From contig JAMLHE010000019.1 of NCBI GenBank assembly GCA_023957315.1, positions 1 to 54,702 of the forward strand: 54,702 bases of DNA. The letters run 5' to 3'. The DNA comes from Candidatus Kapaibacterium sp. (lineage in GTDB: Bacteria; Bacteroidota; Ignavibacteria; Kapaibacteriales; UBA2268). The translations under genes were made by a program, and so were the position numbers. The notes beneath the pieces are model-generated. The model saw only the letters and a list, made by a program, of their open reading frames with translations. It was not told where the DNA came from and ran no database searches. This document shows, in pieces, positions 16,833-25,118 of the stretch. Position 1 is the first letter of the stretch. Every line of letters begins with the position of its first letter.

Positions 16833-18182
16833 TTATTTTTTTAGAGTAGTTTGGTCTATCATTTCTTTAATGCTCAAAATAGAACCCGTAGTCTCTTCAA
16901 AATCGCTTACTTCATCAGACTTTTGCATCAGGAACATGTTGATTATATCATGGAAAGCTACTGCTTTGTCTGTTTTGAGATTTATTCCTTTTTGGTATGC
17001 ACCAACGCTGATTAAATCTTCCGCAATTTTATACGTAGCGAGTAATTCCGCCAACAGTGCAGCGGAATCTTTGTGCTTTGGTGTGATAATATCATTTCTG
17101 ACCCGACTGATGCTTTCCAAAACGTCAATCGCCGGATAATGCCCCAATGAAGCCAATTTCCTGGATAAAACAATATGCCCGTCCAAAATGCCTCTTGCGG
17201 CATCGGCAATAGGCTCGTTCATGTCATCACCTTCTACAAGCACGGTATAAAGCCCTGTAATAGAGCCGATGTGTGATGTACCGGCACGTTCCATAGTTTT
17301 TTGCAGAGTACTGAATACCGATGGCGTGTAACCTTTGGTTGTAGGTGGCTCGCCGATGGTAAGTCCAACTTCGCGTTGTGCCATTGCCAATCTGGTGACC
17401 GAATCCATCATTAGCATCACGTCTAAGCCTCTATCGCGAAATGATTCGGCGATTGTGGTTGCTACGAGTGCAGCTTTCACCCTGACTAATGCCGGGGCAT
17501 CACTTGTGGCAACTACTACAATTGAGCGTTTCAGCCCTTCTTCGCCAAGGTCTCTTTCGATAAATTCTTTGACTTCTCTGCCGCGTTCGCCAATTAATGC
17601 TATCACATTTATATCGGCGGAAGTATTACGTGCAATCATACCGAGCAGAGTAGATTTGCCCACGCCTGAGCCTGAAAATATGCCTACACGTTGCCCTTTG
17701 CCGATTGTAAGCATTCCGTCAATAGCGCGAATTCGAGTATAAATCGGCTCTGTGATTCGACTTCTTTGGAGTGGGTTTGGCGGTTGTGCGTATATCGAAC
17801 GTGATTCGCGGCTTCGGATGAGCCCTTTGCCGTCAATCGGATTGCAAAGTCCGTCCACAATTCGCCCTAATAAACCGTCACCTACGCTAATGCTTAAAGT
17901 TTTGCCGGTAGCTTCAATTTCCATACCAGGAGAAATGCTACTCAAATCTCCAAGTACCATTGATAAAATTTTTCTGCCATCTTTGAATCCGACAATTTCA
18001 GTTTTTGTGACTTCTTTGCCGTTTCTGTCTTTTAAAATACAAATTTCGCCAATTGGTGCTTTGGGACCATCGCTTTCCAAAACCAAACCGACAACCTTAT
18101 TGACTTTGCCTTTCAAAACGTAATTCTGCGGACGAGTTAAAGCCTTTATCAATCCGTTTTCTATTTTTTCTGCTATTAGCAT
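16833..18182 (-). CDS. fliI: Flagellum-specific ATP synthase FliI
   Basis: Export-gate ATPase related to the F1 beta subunit, 449 aa. Walker A is GSGVGKST (Lys about 176), the GERGREV segment carries the catalytic Glu, and Walker B is VMLMMDSVTR. ERDLGEEGLKRSIVVVATSD and the GEPPTTKGYTPSVF motif, which separates type III ATPases from F1 subunits, confirm the family. It acts with FliH and FliJ at the cytoplasmic base of the flagellum. It follows fliH by 23 bp. Confidence 0.97.
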   Translation of the reverse strand: MLIAEKIENGLIKALTRPQNYVLKGKVNKVVGLVLESDGPKAPIGEICILKDRNGKEVTKTEIVGFKDGRKILSMVLGDLSSISPGMEIEATGKTLSISVGDGLLGRIVDGLCNPIDGKGLIRSRESRSIYAQPPNPLQRSRITEPIYTRIRAIDGMLTIGKGQRVGIFSGSGVGKSTLLGMIARNTSADINVIALIGERGREVKEFIERDLGEEGLKRSIVVVATSDAPALVRVKAALVATTIAESFRDRGLDVMLMMDSVTRLAMAQREVGLTIGEPPTTKGYTPSVFSTLQKTMERAGTSHIGSITGLYTVLVEGDDMNEPIADAARGILDGHIVLSRKLASLGHYPAIDVLESISRVRNDIITPKHKDSAALLAELLATYKIAEDLISVGAYQKGINLKTDKAVAFHDIINMFLMQKSDEVSDFEETTGSILSIKEMIDQTTLKK

Positions 18183-18205
18183 TTCATTTTTCTTTTTTCA
18201 AAATC

Positions 18206-19033
18206 TTATTCAAAAAACTCATCAATTCCGGACTCTTTGTCTGTTTCCTCTTCGATTACCATTCGGATGCTCTCCAATTGAGTCGAGATACGTGCATCTA
18301 CAATTCCTGCATCTGTGTGCAAAATACATCCGCCACGGTCCACCTCTTCATCGGACGAAATTTCAACAGTTCTACCCAAAGTTTTGTCGTTGAATAGCTT
18401 TGGTCGTTGGCTGTTTATGATTTCGTAATCTTCGGGATTGACAGACAATTTCATGATAGATTCTTCATCTATCGAATTAATTGCTTTGCGAACTAATTGG
18501 AAAATGAGATTATTGTCTCGTTCGATTTCGCGTTGAATCAAGTGCTCGGTAATAATAATTGCGACTTTGACAGAAGATTTTTCAAGAAGAAGAATTTCAT
18601 CGGAAAAATCTGAACGCATTTGCTCGAGAATCGTATGAACGCTTTTAATCCAAGTTCGATGGTCATTTAGCTCTTTTTCATAAGCAGCACCGGATGATTC
18701 CTGCCCATCTTGAAAACCTTTGTCGTAGGCATTTTGCACTTCAACTTTTGCTTCTTCGAGCGAAATTAATCCACGTGTGATATTATTTAGCGAAATGCTG
18801 ATTGGCTGATTTGATTCCGAAAATGCAAATTTTTCGATAAAAACCGGTTTATCGGGTACTTTAGGTTGATTTAACTCTTCGTTTTCAACTATCGCTTTAG
18901 CGGCTTCTTTTGCTTTATTGTAGGACAAATCCTTGAACTTATGTTCTTTGATTTGTTGTTCGAATGCCCTCTCTGAGCGAATGATTTTGACATGACTTTT
19001 GTGTCGCGGTATTTTTATTATTATTTCGCCCAT
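18206..19033 (-). CDS. fliH: Flagellar assembly protein FliH
   Basis: FliH binds FliI, holds it inactive until docking and links it to the C ring. This 275-aa protein has a variable charged N-terminal region, a helical middle (EEAKVEVQNAYDKGFQDG near residue 93) and a C-terminal domain like the V-ATPase E subunit (SVKVAIIITEHLIQREIERD; VNPEDYEIIN; EISSDEEVDRGGCILHTDAGIVDARISTQLESI). The C-terminal GGCIL-x-T-x-x-G-x-IDA pattern is the family hallmark. Located between fliG and fliI in the standard order. Confidence 0.92.
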   Translation of the reverse strand: MGEIIIKIPRHKSHVKIIRSERAFEQQIKEHKFKDLSYNKAKEAAKAIVENEELNQPKVPDKPVFIEKFAFSESNQPISISLNNITRGLISLEEAKVEVQNAYDKGFQDGQESSGAAYEKELNDHRTWIKSVHTILEQMRSDFSDEILLLEKSSVKVAIIITEHLIQREIERDNNLIFQLVRKAINSIDEESIMKLSVNPEDYEIINSQRPKLFNDKTLGRTVEISSDEEVDRGGCILHTDAGIVDARISTQLESIRMVIEEETDKESGIDEFFE

Positions 19034-19058
19034 AGCCTTGCTTATTATTAATCAATGA

Positions 19059-20081
19059 TTAAACAAACACATCCTCTTTACCTCTGCCACCGACAGTGAT
19101 TTCTTCACTTTCTTCCAATTCTTTGATAACGTCCACGATGCGCATCTGGGCACCTTCTACGTCTTTCAGTTTGACAGGACCCATGAATTCGAGTTCTTCT
19201 TTGACAACTGCGGCAGCACGTTCGGACATATTCTTGAAGATTTTCGTTCTGATTTTTTCGTCGGCAACTTTGAGCGACAGAGCCAAATCCTTTTTGTCCA
19301 CATCTCGCAAAATCCTCTGAATACTCTTATCATCAATAAGAATAATATCTTCGAACAAGAACATGAGGCGCTTGATTTCGATAGCCATATCCGGACGCTT
19401 TTCTTCGATATTCTCGAGCATAGATTTGGCAATTCCTGTAACGCTTTTGTTCAATATATTGGCTACAAGTTGGGCACCACCTGCTTGTGCTAAATTTTGG
19501 GACAATGTAGCTTCGGCGATTTCATCCACAACAAATTCAATTTCGGATACAAGTTGTGGTGATACTTTGCCAATAGTAGCAATTCTCATGATAGTCTCGG
19601 TGCGAATATCATCTTTAAATTCAGCCAAAACTTCTGCGGATTGGTCTGGAGGCAAGTGAGATAATATAAGTGCGATTGTTTGGGGATGCTCTTTGGAGAG
19701 GAAACTTGCCAATTGCTGCGGGTCTGCTTTTTTGAGTATATTGAAACCACGTACAGTGGTTAACACTCGAATTTTTTCGATTATTTCACGAGCACGTTCG
19801 ACTCCATAAGTTTTTTCGAGTAATATCTGAGCATATTCGATGCCGCCTTCGACCATAAAGCTTTGGGCAGTCATCAATTCATAGAATTCTTCGATTACGT
19901 CTTCTACGACATTTGGTGGCAAATCTCGCAAATGACTTATTTCTACAGCAATTTGTTCCACTTCCTTCATCTCAAGCTCTCGGAATACTTTTGCTGCCAC
20001 ATCTATATCCATAGACATGAGTAGGACGGCAGCTTTTTGTCTGCCTGAGAGTTCACTCACTTGAATTACTTGCTTTTTCAT
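19059..20081 (-). CDS. fliG: Flagellar motor switch protein FliG
   Basis: Rotor protein that couples the stator to the MS ring, 340 aa. Conserved blocks: LSGRQKAAVLLMSMDIDVAAKVFREL at the N-terminus, FLSKEHPQTIALILSHLPPDQSAEVL in the middle domain with the EHPQT motif, and a C-terminal torque helix containing LALSLKVADEKIRTKIFKNMSERAA with the expected charged residues. Full length, with no sign of truncation. It lies downstream of fliF with a 59-bp gap. Confidence 0.97.
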   Translation of the reverse strand: MKKQVIQVSELSGRQKAAVLLMSMDIDVAAKVFRELEMKEVEQIAVEISHLRDLPPNVVEDVIEEFYELMTAQSFMVEGGIEYAQILLEKTYGVERAREIIEKIRVLTTVRGFNILKKADPQQLASFLSKEHPQTIALILSHLPPDQSAEVLAEFKDDIRTETIMRIATIGKVSPQLVSEIEFVVDEIAEATLSQNLAQAGGAQLVANILNKSVTGIAKSMLENIEEKRPDMAIEIKRLMFLFEDIILIDDKSIQRILRDVDKKDLALSLKVADEKIRTKIFKNMSERAAAVVKEELEFMGPVKLKDVEGAQMRIVDVIKELEESEEITVGGRGKEDVFV

Positions 20082-20140
20082 ATATTCGATTTTATATTTT
20101 CTTGAGATTATTAAATTGCAAAAATCATATTATTGCAAAT

Positions 20141-21898
20141 TTAAGCATTTCTATCTTGCGAGATAAGCAATCTGATTAATCTGATTGCATCTTCGGTTTG
20201 CTCGTCAAGATATTCTTCAACTTTATTCTTCAATTCAATTTTCATCATAGCATCTTCGGTCAGCTTCGGAGCAAATGCTTCGTTGATTTGCACCCTTGCA
20301 CGTTCTGCTAAAGAAGTTTTGTCGAAAGTAGTGTCGTCCAACATAGCAGCAGGTTCGCCTCTTTCGAGTAGTTGTTCTTCACGTTCGCCTTCTAAAAGGA
20401 ATTGCTCCGGCAAATCTGCAGGAAGCAACAACATATCGTTTTCATCAATGTCGAGGTCTTCCAATCGGTCATGCACTTCTTCTATTTCATCTTCCAATTC
20501 CATGTCAAATTTTTGTGGCAATTCCATTGCTATACGCATCCGCTCTTTGACTTGTTTGGATTGGAGCAGTCTATACATAATCAAAAAGGCAATAATCATG
20601 GCAATAGCCAATACAATAAGCTTTCTGTTCTCGGGGTCATCATACCACATTGCTTGATGAACGGTCAACGGCTCCAATTCATCGGCTATGGTATCGAATT
20701 GGACACCAAGAACTGATATTTGGTCATTTCTTGATGGGTCAAATCCGATAGCATTTTTGATGATTTCTGTCATTTTGTTAATTTCTTCATCGCTTCGGGG
20801 GATGTAGGCATAATATCTTGTGCCGCTCGAATCTGCTATAGTGTAAGTTCCGTTAATCATAGCCGCAACTGACAATCTTTTGACTCCACCTGTGCTATGA
20901 ATAATATGTTCGACGGTTTGGGCAATTTCATAATTGGAGATAATGTTTGAATTTTCCTGGTCCATATTGACCGCAGGATAGCTCAACGAATCCGATGATT
21001 TGTTTGTTCCGGCGATAGTTTGTTCGCTTCGGATAACTTGTCTATCGGGGTCGTAATCTGTTTTTGTTTGTTCAATTTGAGTAAAGTCAAGCTCTGCCGT
21101 CACTCGGACATTAGAATTATCAACTCCTATAGCCATATCCAACATACTTTGAACTTTCGCCGTCAAATGTTCCTCCACTTTGCGTTGTTGCTCCAACTGT
21201 TGTGAAGTCAATCCTGCAACACTTGTCAAATCGTGTGGTGGCTCGGAAATCAATTTCCCTTTTTGGTCAACAACAGTAACATCGTCAGAGTTCATACCTT
21301 CGATACTACTCGAAACCATAGTTTGGATGCCGGTAACTGTACGTTGATTGAGGTTTTTTCCCGATTTCAATCTTAAAGTGACCGAAGCAGTAGGTTTTTT
21401 TTGGTCTTTTTGAAATAGGGCTTTTTCGGGAATAACTAAATGCACTCTTGCTTTTTGGACTTCATCAATTGACGAAATCGTTTTTGAAAGCTCGCCTTCT
21501 AAAGCTCGGCGATAATTCAATTTCTGAACAAATTCGGACATGCCGAGATTTGTTTTGTCGAATAATTCATAACCAACGATGCCGGATTCGGGCAATCCTT
21601 CGCCTGCCAGATTAATTCTGGCTTCCAGCATCTTGTCCTTTTCTACTAATATTGTTGAACCGCCGTCGGCGATTTTATATTTTATTTGTTGCGTTTTTAG
21701 ACTTTCGATAATTTTTGAAGCGTCTTGTTGCTCCAAACTTGTGTATAGCACGCTGTATTCTTTGTCGGAGCCGGCTGCAATAATTAAAACTAATGCCCCA
21801 ATAATAACAATCGGCGATGCTATAATCATCACTTTTTGCCATAAGACAAGGTCAGAGAAGAAACTTTTCATTTGTTGAAAGAAATTTGCATCAGCCAT
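20141..21898 (-). CDS. fliF: Flagellar MS-ring protein FliF
   Basis: Forms the inner-membrane MS ring that houses the export gate, 585 aa. Transmembrane segments lie near residues 18-45 and 445-465. The ring-building motif region YSVLYTSLEQQDASKIIESLK and the following domain with ARINLAGEGLPESGIVGYELFD and RRALEGELSKTISSIDEVQKARVHLVIPE are typical. The C-terminal cytoplasmic tail, which binds FliG, includes LIRLLISQD near the end. Promoter-distal neighbours are fliG, fliH and fliI. Confidence 0.97.
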   Translation of the reverse strand: MADANFFQQMKSFFSDLVLWQKVMIIASPIVIIGALVLIIAAGSDKEYSVLYTSLEQQDASKIIESLKTQQIKYKIADGGSTILVEKDKMLEARINLAGEGLPESGIVGYELFDKTNLGMSEFVQKLNYRRALEGELSKTISSIDEVQKARVHLVIPEKALFQKDQKKPTASVTLRLKSGKNLNQRTVTGIQTMVSSSIEGMNSDDVTVVDQKGKLISEPPHDLTSVAGLTSQQLEQQRKVEEHLTAKVQSMLDMAIGVDNSNVRVTAELDFTQIEQTKTDYDPDRQVIRSEQTIAGTNKSSDSLSYPAVNMDQENSNIISNYEIAQTVEHIIHSTGGVKRLSVAAMINGTYTIADSSGTRYYAYIPRSDEEINKMTEIIKNAIGFDPSRNDQISVLGVQFDTIADELEPLTVHQAMWYDDPENRKLIVLAIAMIIAFLIMYRLLQSKQVKERMRIAMELPQKFDMELEDEIEEVHDRLEDLDIDENDMLLLPADLPEQFLLEGEREEQLLERGEPAAMLDDTTFDKTSLAERARVQINEAFAPKLTEDAMMKIELKNKVEEYLDEQTEDAIRLIRLLISQDRNA

Positions 21899-21917
21899 TA
21901 TGATTTCTCAGGATTAA

Positions 21918-22223
21918 TTAAACTTGCATACGGTTAACTTCACGATACAAATCCAGCCCTTTGTTGCGAAGTTCGAGCAACAATTGGAAAGCAGTTCTTG
22001 CTTTTTGAGAGGCAATCATAACGTCGTGAATTTCAACCGGTTCGCCTTTGATTAATCTTTCCGTCATATCGCCTGATTCTTTCTGCAGATGATTTACGTC
22101 TGTAATCATCTCTTTCAGGGTATCACTGAATTTGGTGCCGGATGCAGGAGTTGGCTGTGCAGATTCTTTCTGCCACGTCAATGGCAAAAATTCGCCATCT
22201 TTTTTGATTTCGTTTATAATCAT
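21918..22223 (-). CDS. fliE: Flagellar hook-basal body complex protein FliE
   Basis: Small rod-MS ring adaptor of 101 aa. Family pattern is clear in the C-terminal half: FSDTLKEMITDVNHLQKES, then VEIHDVMIASQKARTAFQLLLELRNKGLDLYREVNRMQV, matching the helix and AYxEIMRMQV ending of FliE. AAGGA lies 7 nt before the ATG. It sits between an unknown small gene (22266-22601) and fliF. Confidence 0.93.
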   Translation of the reverse strand: MIINEIKKDGEFLPLTWQKESAQPTPASGTKFSDTLKEMITDVNHLQKESGDMTERLIKGEPVEIHDVMIASQKARTAFQLLLELRNKGLDLYREVNRMQV

Positions 22224-22265
22224 TGTGAATCCTTCAATTTATGAACGTCCCTTGTTCTCTAAAAT

Positions 22266-22601
22266 CTAAACTTTCCCGTCCACAATCATGCCCTTGCTGA
22301 TTTGCGGATTAGTGACTTTCCCGTTTCTGTTGAACAGAACATGATTTTCTATAACTGCAGAACTTTCGGGAAACATTTTTATAAAGAATTTTCTTTCTTG
22401 TTTTGTGATAATTTTTTCGGGATTGATTTTGTTCCCGAGCAAACTTTCATTCGATAATACAATCTCATCTTTGACTTTATCAACAGATGATTGCATTGAT
22501 GAACCGTTAACACCATTGGTCTTATTATGCGCTATGCCAAGACCATTGTCTGCGTTATTGTTCGTGTATGTATTGTATGAATTTAGTACGGGTATTTTCA
22601 T
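22266..22601 (-). CDS. Unknown small protein encoded between flgC and fliE
   Basis: A 111-aa protein I do not recognise. It has no signal peptide or membrane segment. The N-terminal half is Asn/Ser-rich and probably flexible; the C-terminal half (KIITKQERKFFIKMFPESSAVIENHVLF) looks folded. AGGA lies 7 nt before the ATG, it begins 18 bp after the flgC stop and has a 42-bp gap to fliE, so it is very likely expressed with its neighbours. In most flagellated bacteria flgC and fliE are adjacent, so this is an insertion into a conserved gene pair. A flexible N-terminus is common in proteins exported by the flagellar type III system, so a secreted assembly factor is possible. That is inference. Confidence 0.7.
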   Translation of the reverse strand: MKIPVLNSYNTYTNNNADNGLGIAHNKTNGVNGSSMQSSVDKVKDEIVLSNESLLGNKINPEKIITKQERKFFIKMFPESSAVIENHVLFNRNGKVTNPQISKGMIVDGKV

Positions 22602-22619
22602 TTGTCTGTCCTATTTCCA

Positions 22620-23105
22620 TCAAATTTCAAGTGAATATCGTGCCACATTTTTTGCGGCATCCACTACCTGGGTGTTAGCATCAAAGGCTCTTTGAGCAGT
22701 AATCATCTCTACCATTTCAGTCACAATATTGATATTTGGCATATGGACATATCCCTGCTCATCGGCTTCAGGATGATGCGGGTCATATACAAGTCGGGGA
22801 GGTGTGTTGTCCTTGACAGTTTTTGCCTGCAAAACCTTTGGTTCATCGGGAGCAAGAGTGTCTTTGATATTTGGTCCATGCTCATCATTGGTTTTCACAA
22901 TCTGAATTTGAGCTTCCAATTCTCTCTCGAAGGGGCTATCGGCTACAGCTCTGACCACCACGACTTCCCTTTGGTAGGGTTTGCCGTCGGGACCTTTGGT
23001 TGTATTTGCATTTGCTATGTTATTAGCCACTGCTGACAGTCTCATTCGTTGGACTGTCATCCCTTGACCACTTGTATCGAAAGAAGTAAATATATTACTT
23101 GCCAT
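22620..23105 (-). CDS. flgC: Flagellar basal-body rod protein FlgC
   Basis: Proximal rod subunit, 161 aa. N-terminal axial motif QRMRLSAVANNIANANTTKGPDGKPYQREVVV and C-terminal YVHMPNINIVTEMVEMITAQRAFDANTQVVDAAKN are both diagnostic for FlgC. Located directly after flgB in the standard order. Confidence 0.95.
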   Translation of the reverse strand: MASNIFTSFDTSGQGMTVQRMRLSAVANNIANANTTKGPDGKPYQREVVVVRAVADSPFERELEAQIQIVKTNDEHGPNIKDTLAPDEPKVLQAKTVKDNTPPRLVYDPHHPEADEQGYVHMPNINIVTEMVEMITAQRAFDANTQVVDAAKNVARYSLEI

Positions 23106-23158
23106 TTTTTTCCCCTAAACAAAATTAAGCATTTGCCCAAAAAATTCAAACAGTAAAA

Positions 23159-23587
23159 TTACTGATTGCTGATATTACCGGAAATCACTTGAGTTAAACC
23201 CCTGAAATATTTGCTTATCATTTGAGATGCAAATCTGAATTTGATTTGGTTTTGAGCCATTTCTGACATTTCTTTATCAATATTCACATGTGTTTCGCCG
23301 GAAAAATAGACTTCCGATGAAGGGACAGGAGCATTCTCTCGTTCAGCTGTAGCAAATTCGCCACTCGACGCGCCCAATGGAATATGTCGAGATTGCGTTT
23401 CGCTGCCACCTAATGCGATTTGTTGCTCATGAAAAAACTCCTCAAATTTGACCTGTTGCGGACGATAATGAGGTGAATTCACATTGGCAATGTTCTTCGA
23501 ATGAACTTTTTGCCGCTCCGAATACGCATCTAATGCCGAATTCATAAGGGGCAATCTGTTTTTGAACATGTGAAATCGTAATATCAT
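23159..23587 (-). CDS. flgB: Flagellar basal-body rod protein FlgB (first gene of the operon)
   Basis: Rod subunit closest to the MS ring, about 142 aa. Family motif SERQKVHSKNIANVNSPHYRPQQVKFEEFF at the N-terminus and a C-terminal VNIDKEMSEMAQNQIKFRFASQMISKYFRGL match FlgB. I start it at ATG 23587; a GTG at 23596 would add three residues and cannot be excluded, and neither has a strong ribosome-binding site. It opens the 14-gene flagellar operon; the 213-bp gap upstream (23588-23800) should contain the promoter, but I found no clear consensus there. Confidence 0.92.
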   Translation of the reverse strand: MILRFHMFKNRLPLMNSALDAYSERQKVHSKNIANVNSPHYRPQQVKFEEFFHEQQIALGGSETQSRHIPLGASSGEFATAERENAPVPSSEVYFSGETHVNIDKEMSEMAQNQIKFRFASQMISKYFRGLTQVISGNISNQ

Positions 23588-23800
23588 AGCACTCACTTTT
23601 TTTAAATTTCAATTCTGAAGTAACAAAATGAATGCCAAAGGATTTTTGGTTTATCCTACGGAAATTGAGTTAGTAAGACTGATTCTAAACTATCGTTGTG
23701 GAAAAGTTTTTTTAAATGTTGTTAAAGTATAAAAAAAAGCTATAAAAATATAAATTGAATGATGAATATTATACTATGGCTTAAAAAATTCGCCATCTTA

Positions 23801-25105
23801 TTATTCGGCTATTTGAAATGTGCCAGTTAGGATTTGCAATTCAATTTCGGCAAATTTTGCATCGTATTTGGCATTGTTGATTCGCTCTTGACTTCGCATA
23901 AGATTAAGTTGTGCTTCGCGGAACTCAATGTAAGTCGCTCGTCCCAAATCATATTCCTCACTCGTGCGGTCGAAATTGCTTTGGGCAATAGCGATATTCG
24001 ATTGTTCGAGTTCATAAATAGCCAAACGCCGCGAATAATTTTCGTACATGTTATGGAGTAGCATGTCCAAATTTGCTCTGACCATTTCGATATTGATTTC
24101 TTGAATTTCAATCATCAACTTCGAATTTTGTGCATTTATAATATGTCTCGAGCCATCCATCACATTCCATTGCAGATTAATTCCACCTGCCAAACCTTCG
24201 GATTGGTTGACAAGGAAAAACCCCGCATCAGCTTCCGAACGAGAATAGTTATAGCCGGCTGTTGCAGTAATGCGCGGATAGAACTGCGCCAAAACGAGCT
24301 TTCTGTCCTTTTCGGAAATCTCTTTGTTAATCACGGCGCGCATTAGCGTAGCATTATTTTCATACATTGATTCTCGCAGTGCATCAATATTTTGCAAATT
24401 TGCAAAATTTATGACACTATCCGGTTGGATTTGGCGGATTATATTTGCTCCGCTTAGATAATTCAAGGCACGCAAGAAATTAGTAAATGCCAATTCGGAT
24501 TGCATAAATGAAGAACTGTCCGTGTTTTTATCGACTTGTACGCGCAGCAATTCCAAATTCAGTGCCGCACCGAATTCCATCCGATTCCTGATTCTTTCAA
24601 TTCGCTTATCGTGCAATTCAAGACTTGAGGACAAAATCTTCATATTTGATTCTTGCTTCAAAGCATTGAAGTAATTCAAAGCAAGCTCGCGAGTCATAGT
24701 TTCAATCATTATCTTTAGTTCGATTTTGCTTCTTTCGCGTAAATCTTTCAGCTTATCAAAATTTGCAAACATGGCAAGCCCGTCAAACAAGGTCAATCCG
24801 ACTTGAAGTCCGGCGTTATTGGTTTTAGTGATGTTATCCACGCTTCCGATTCGCTGTCCTGTTGCCAATTGTATCTCGAGGTCAGTCATTGAATATTGAA
24901 ATGAACGAGTAATATCAATCCGTGGCAGCATTCCGGCATTGCCGATATTTACGTTTTTCTCGGCAATTTGTTCGCTCACTTTCCCGATTTTTATCGAATA
25001 ATTGTTCAAAAGTGATTCACGAACCAAATCTTCGAGCGTGAAAATTTGCTGCGAATGAACTATGATAGGGAGCAATAATATTATAGCAAAAATGATTCTT
25101 TTCAT
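23801..25105 (-). CDS. TolC-family outer-membrane efflux channel
   Basis: A 434-aa protein with an N-terminal signal peptide (MKRIIFAIILLLPIIVHSQ) and two repeated halves of long helices and strands typical of the OEP/TolC fold (VSEQIAEKNVNIGNAGMLPRID in the first half, NFDRTSEEYDLGRATYIEFREAQLNL in the second). It would form the trimeric outer-membrane duct for the adaptor and RND pump encoded just upstream on the same strand (13-bp gap to the pump). Substrates cannot be read from the sequence. Confidence 0.92.
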   Translation of the reverse strand: MKRIIFAIILLLPIIVHSQQIFTLEDLVRESLLNNYSIKIGKVSEQIAEKNVNIGNAGMLPRIDITRSFQYSMTDLEIQLATGQRIGSVDNITKTNNAGLQVGLTLFDGLAMFANFDKLKDLRERSKIELKIMIETMTRELALNYFNALKQESNMKILSSSLELHDKRIERIRNRMEFGAALNLELLRVQVDKNTDSSSFMQSELAFTNFLRALNYLSGANIIRQIQPDSVINFANLQNIDALRESMYENNATLMRAVINKEISEKDRKLVLAQFYPRITATAGYNYSRSEADAGFFLVNQSEGLAGGINLQWNVMDGSRHIINAQNSKLMIEIQEINIEMVRANLDMLLHNMYENYSRRLAIYELEQSNIAIAQSNFDRTSEEYDLGRATYIEFREAQLNLMRSQERINNAKYDAKFAEIELQILTGTFQIAE

Positions 25106-25118
25106 GTCAACATATTCT

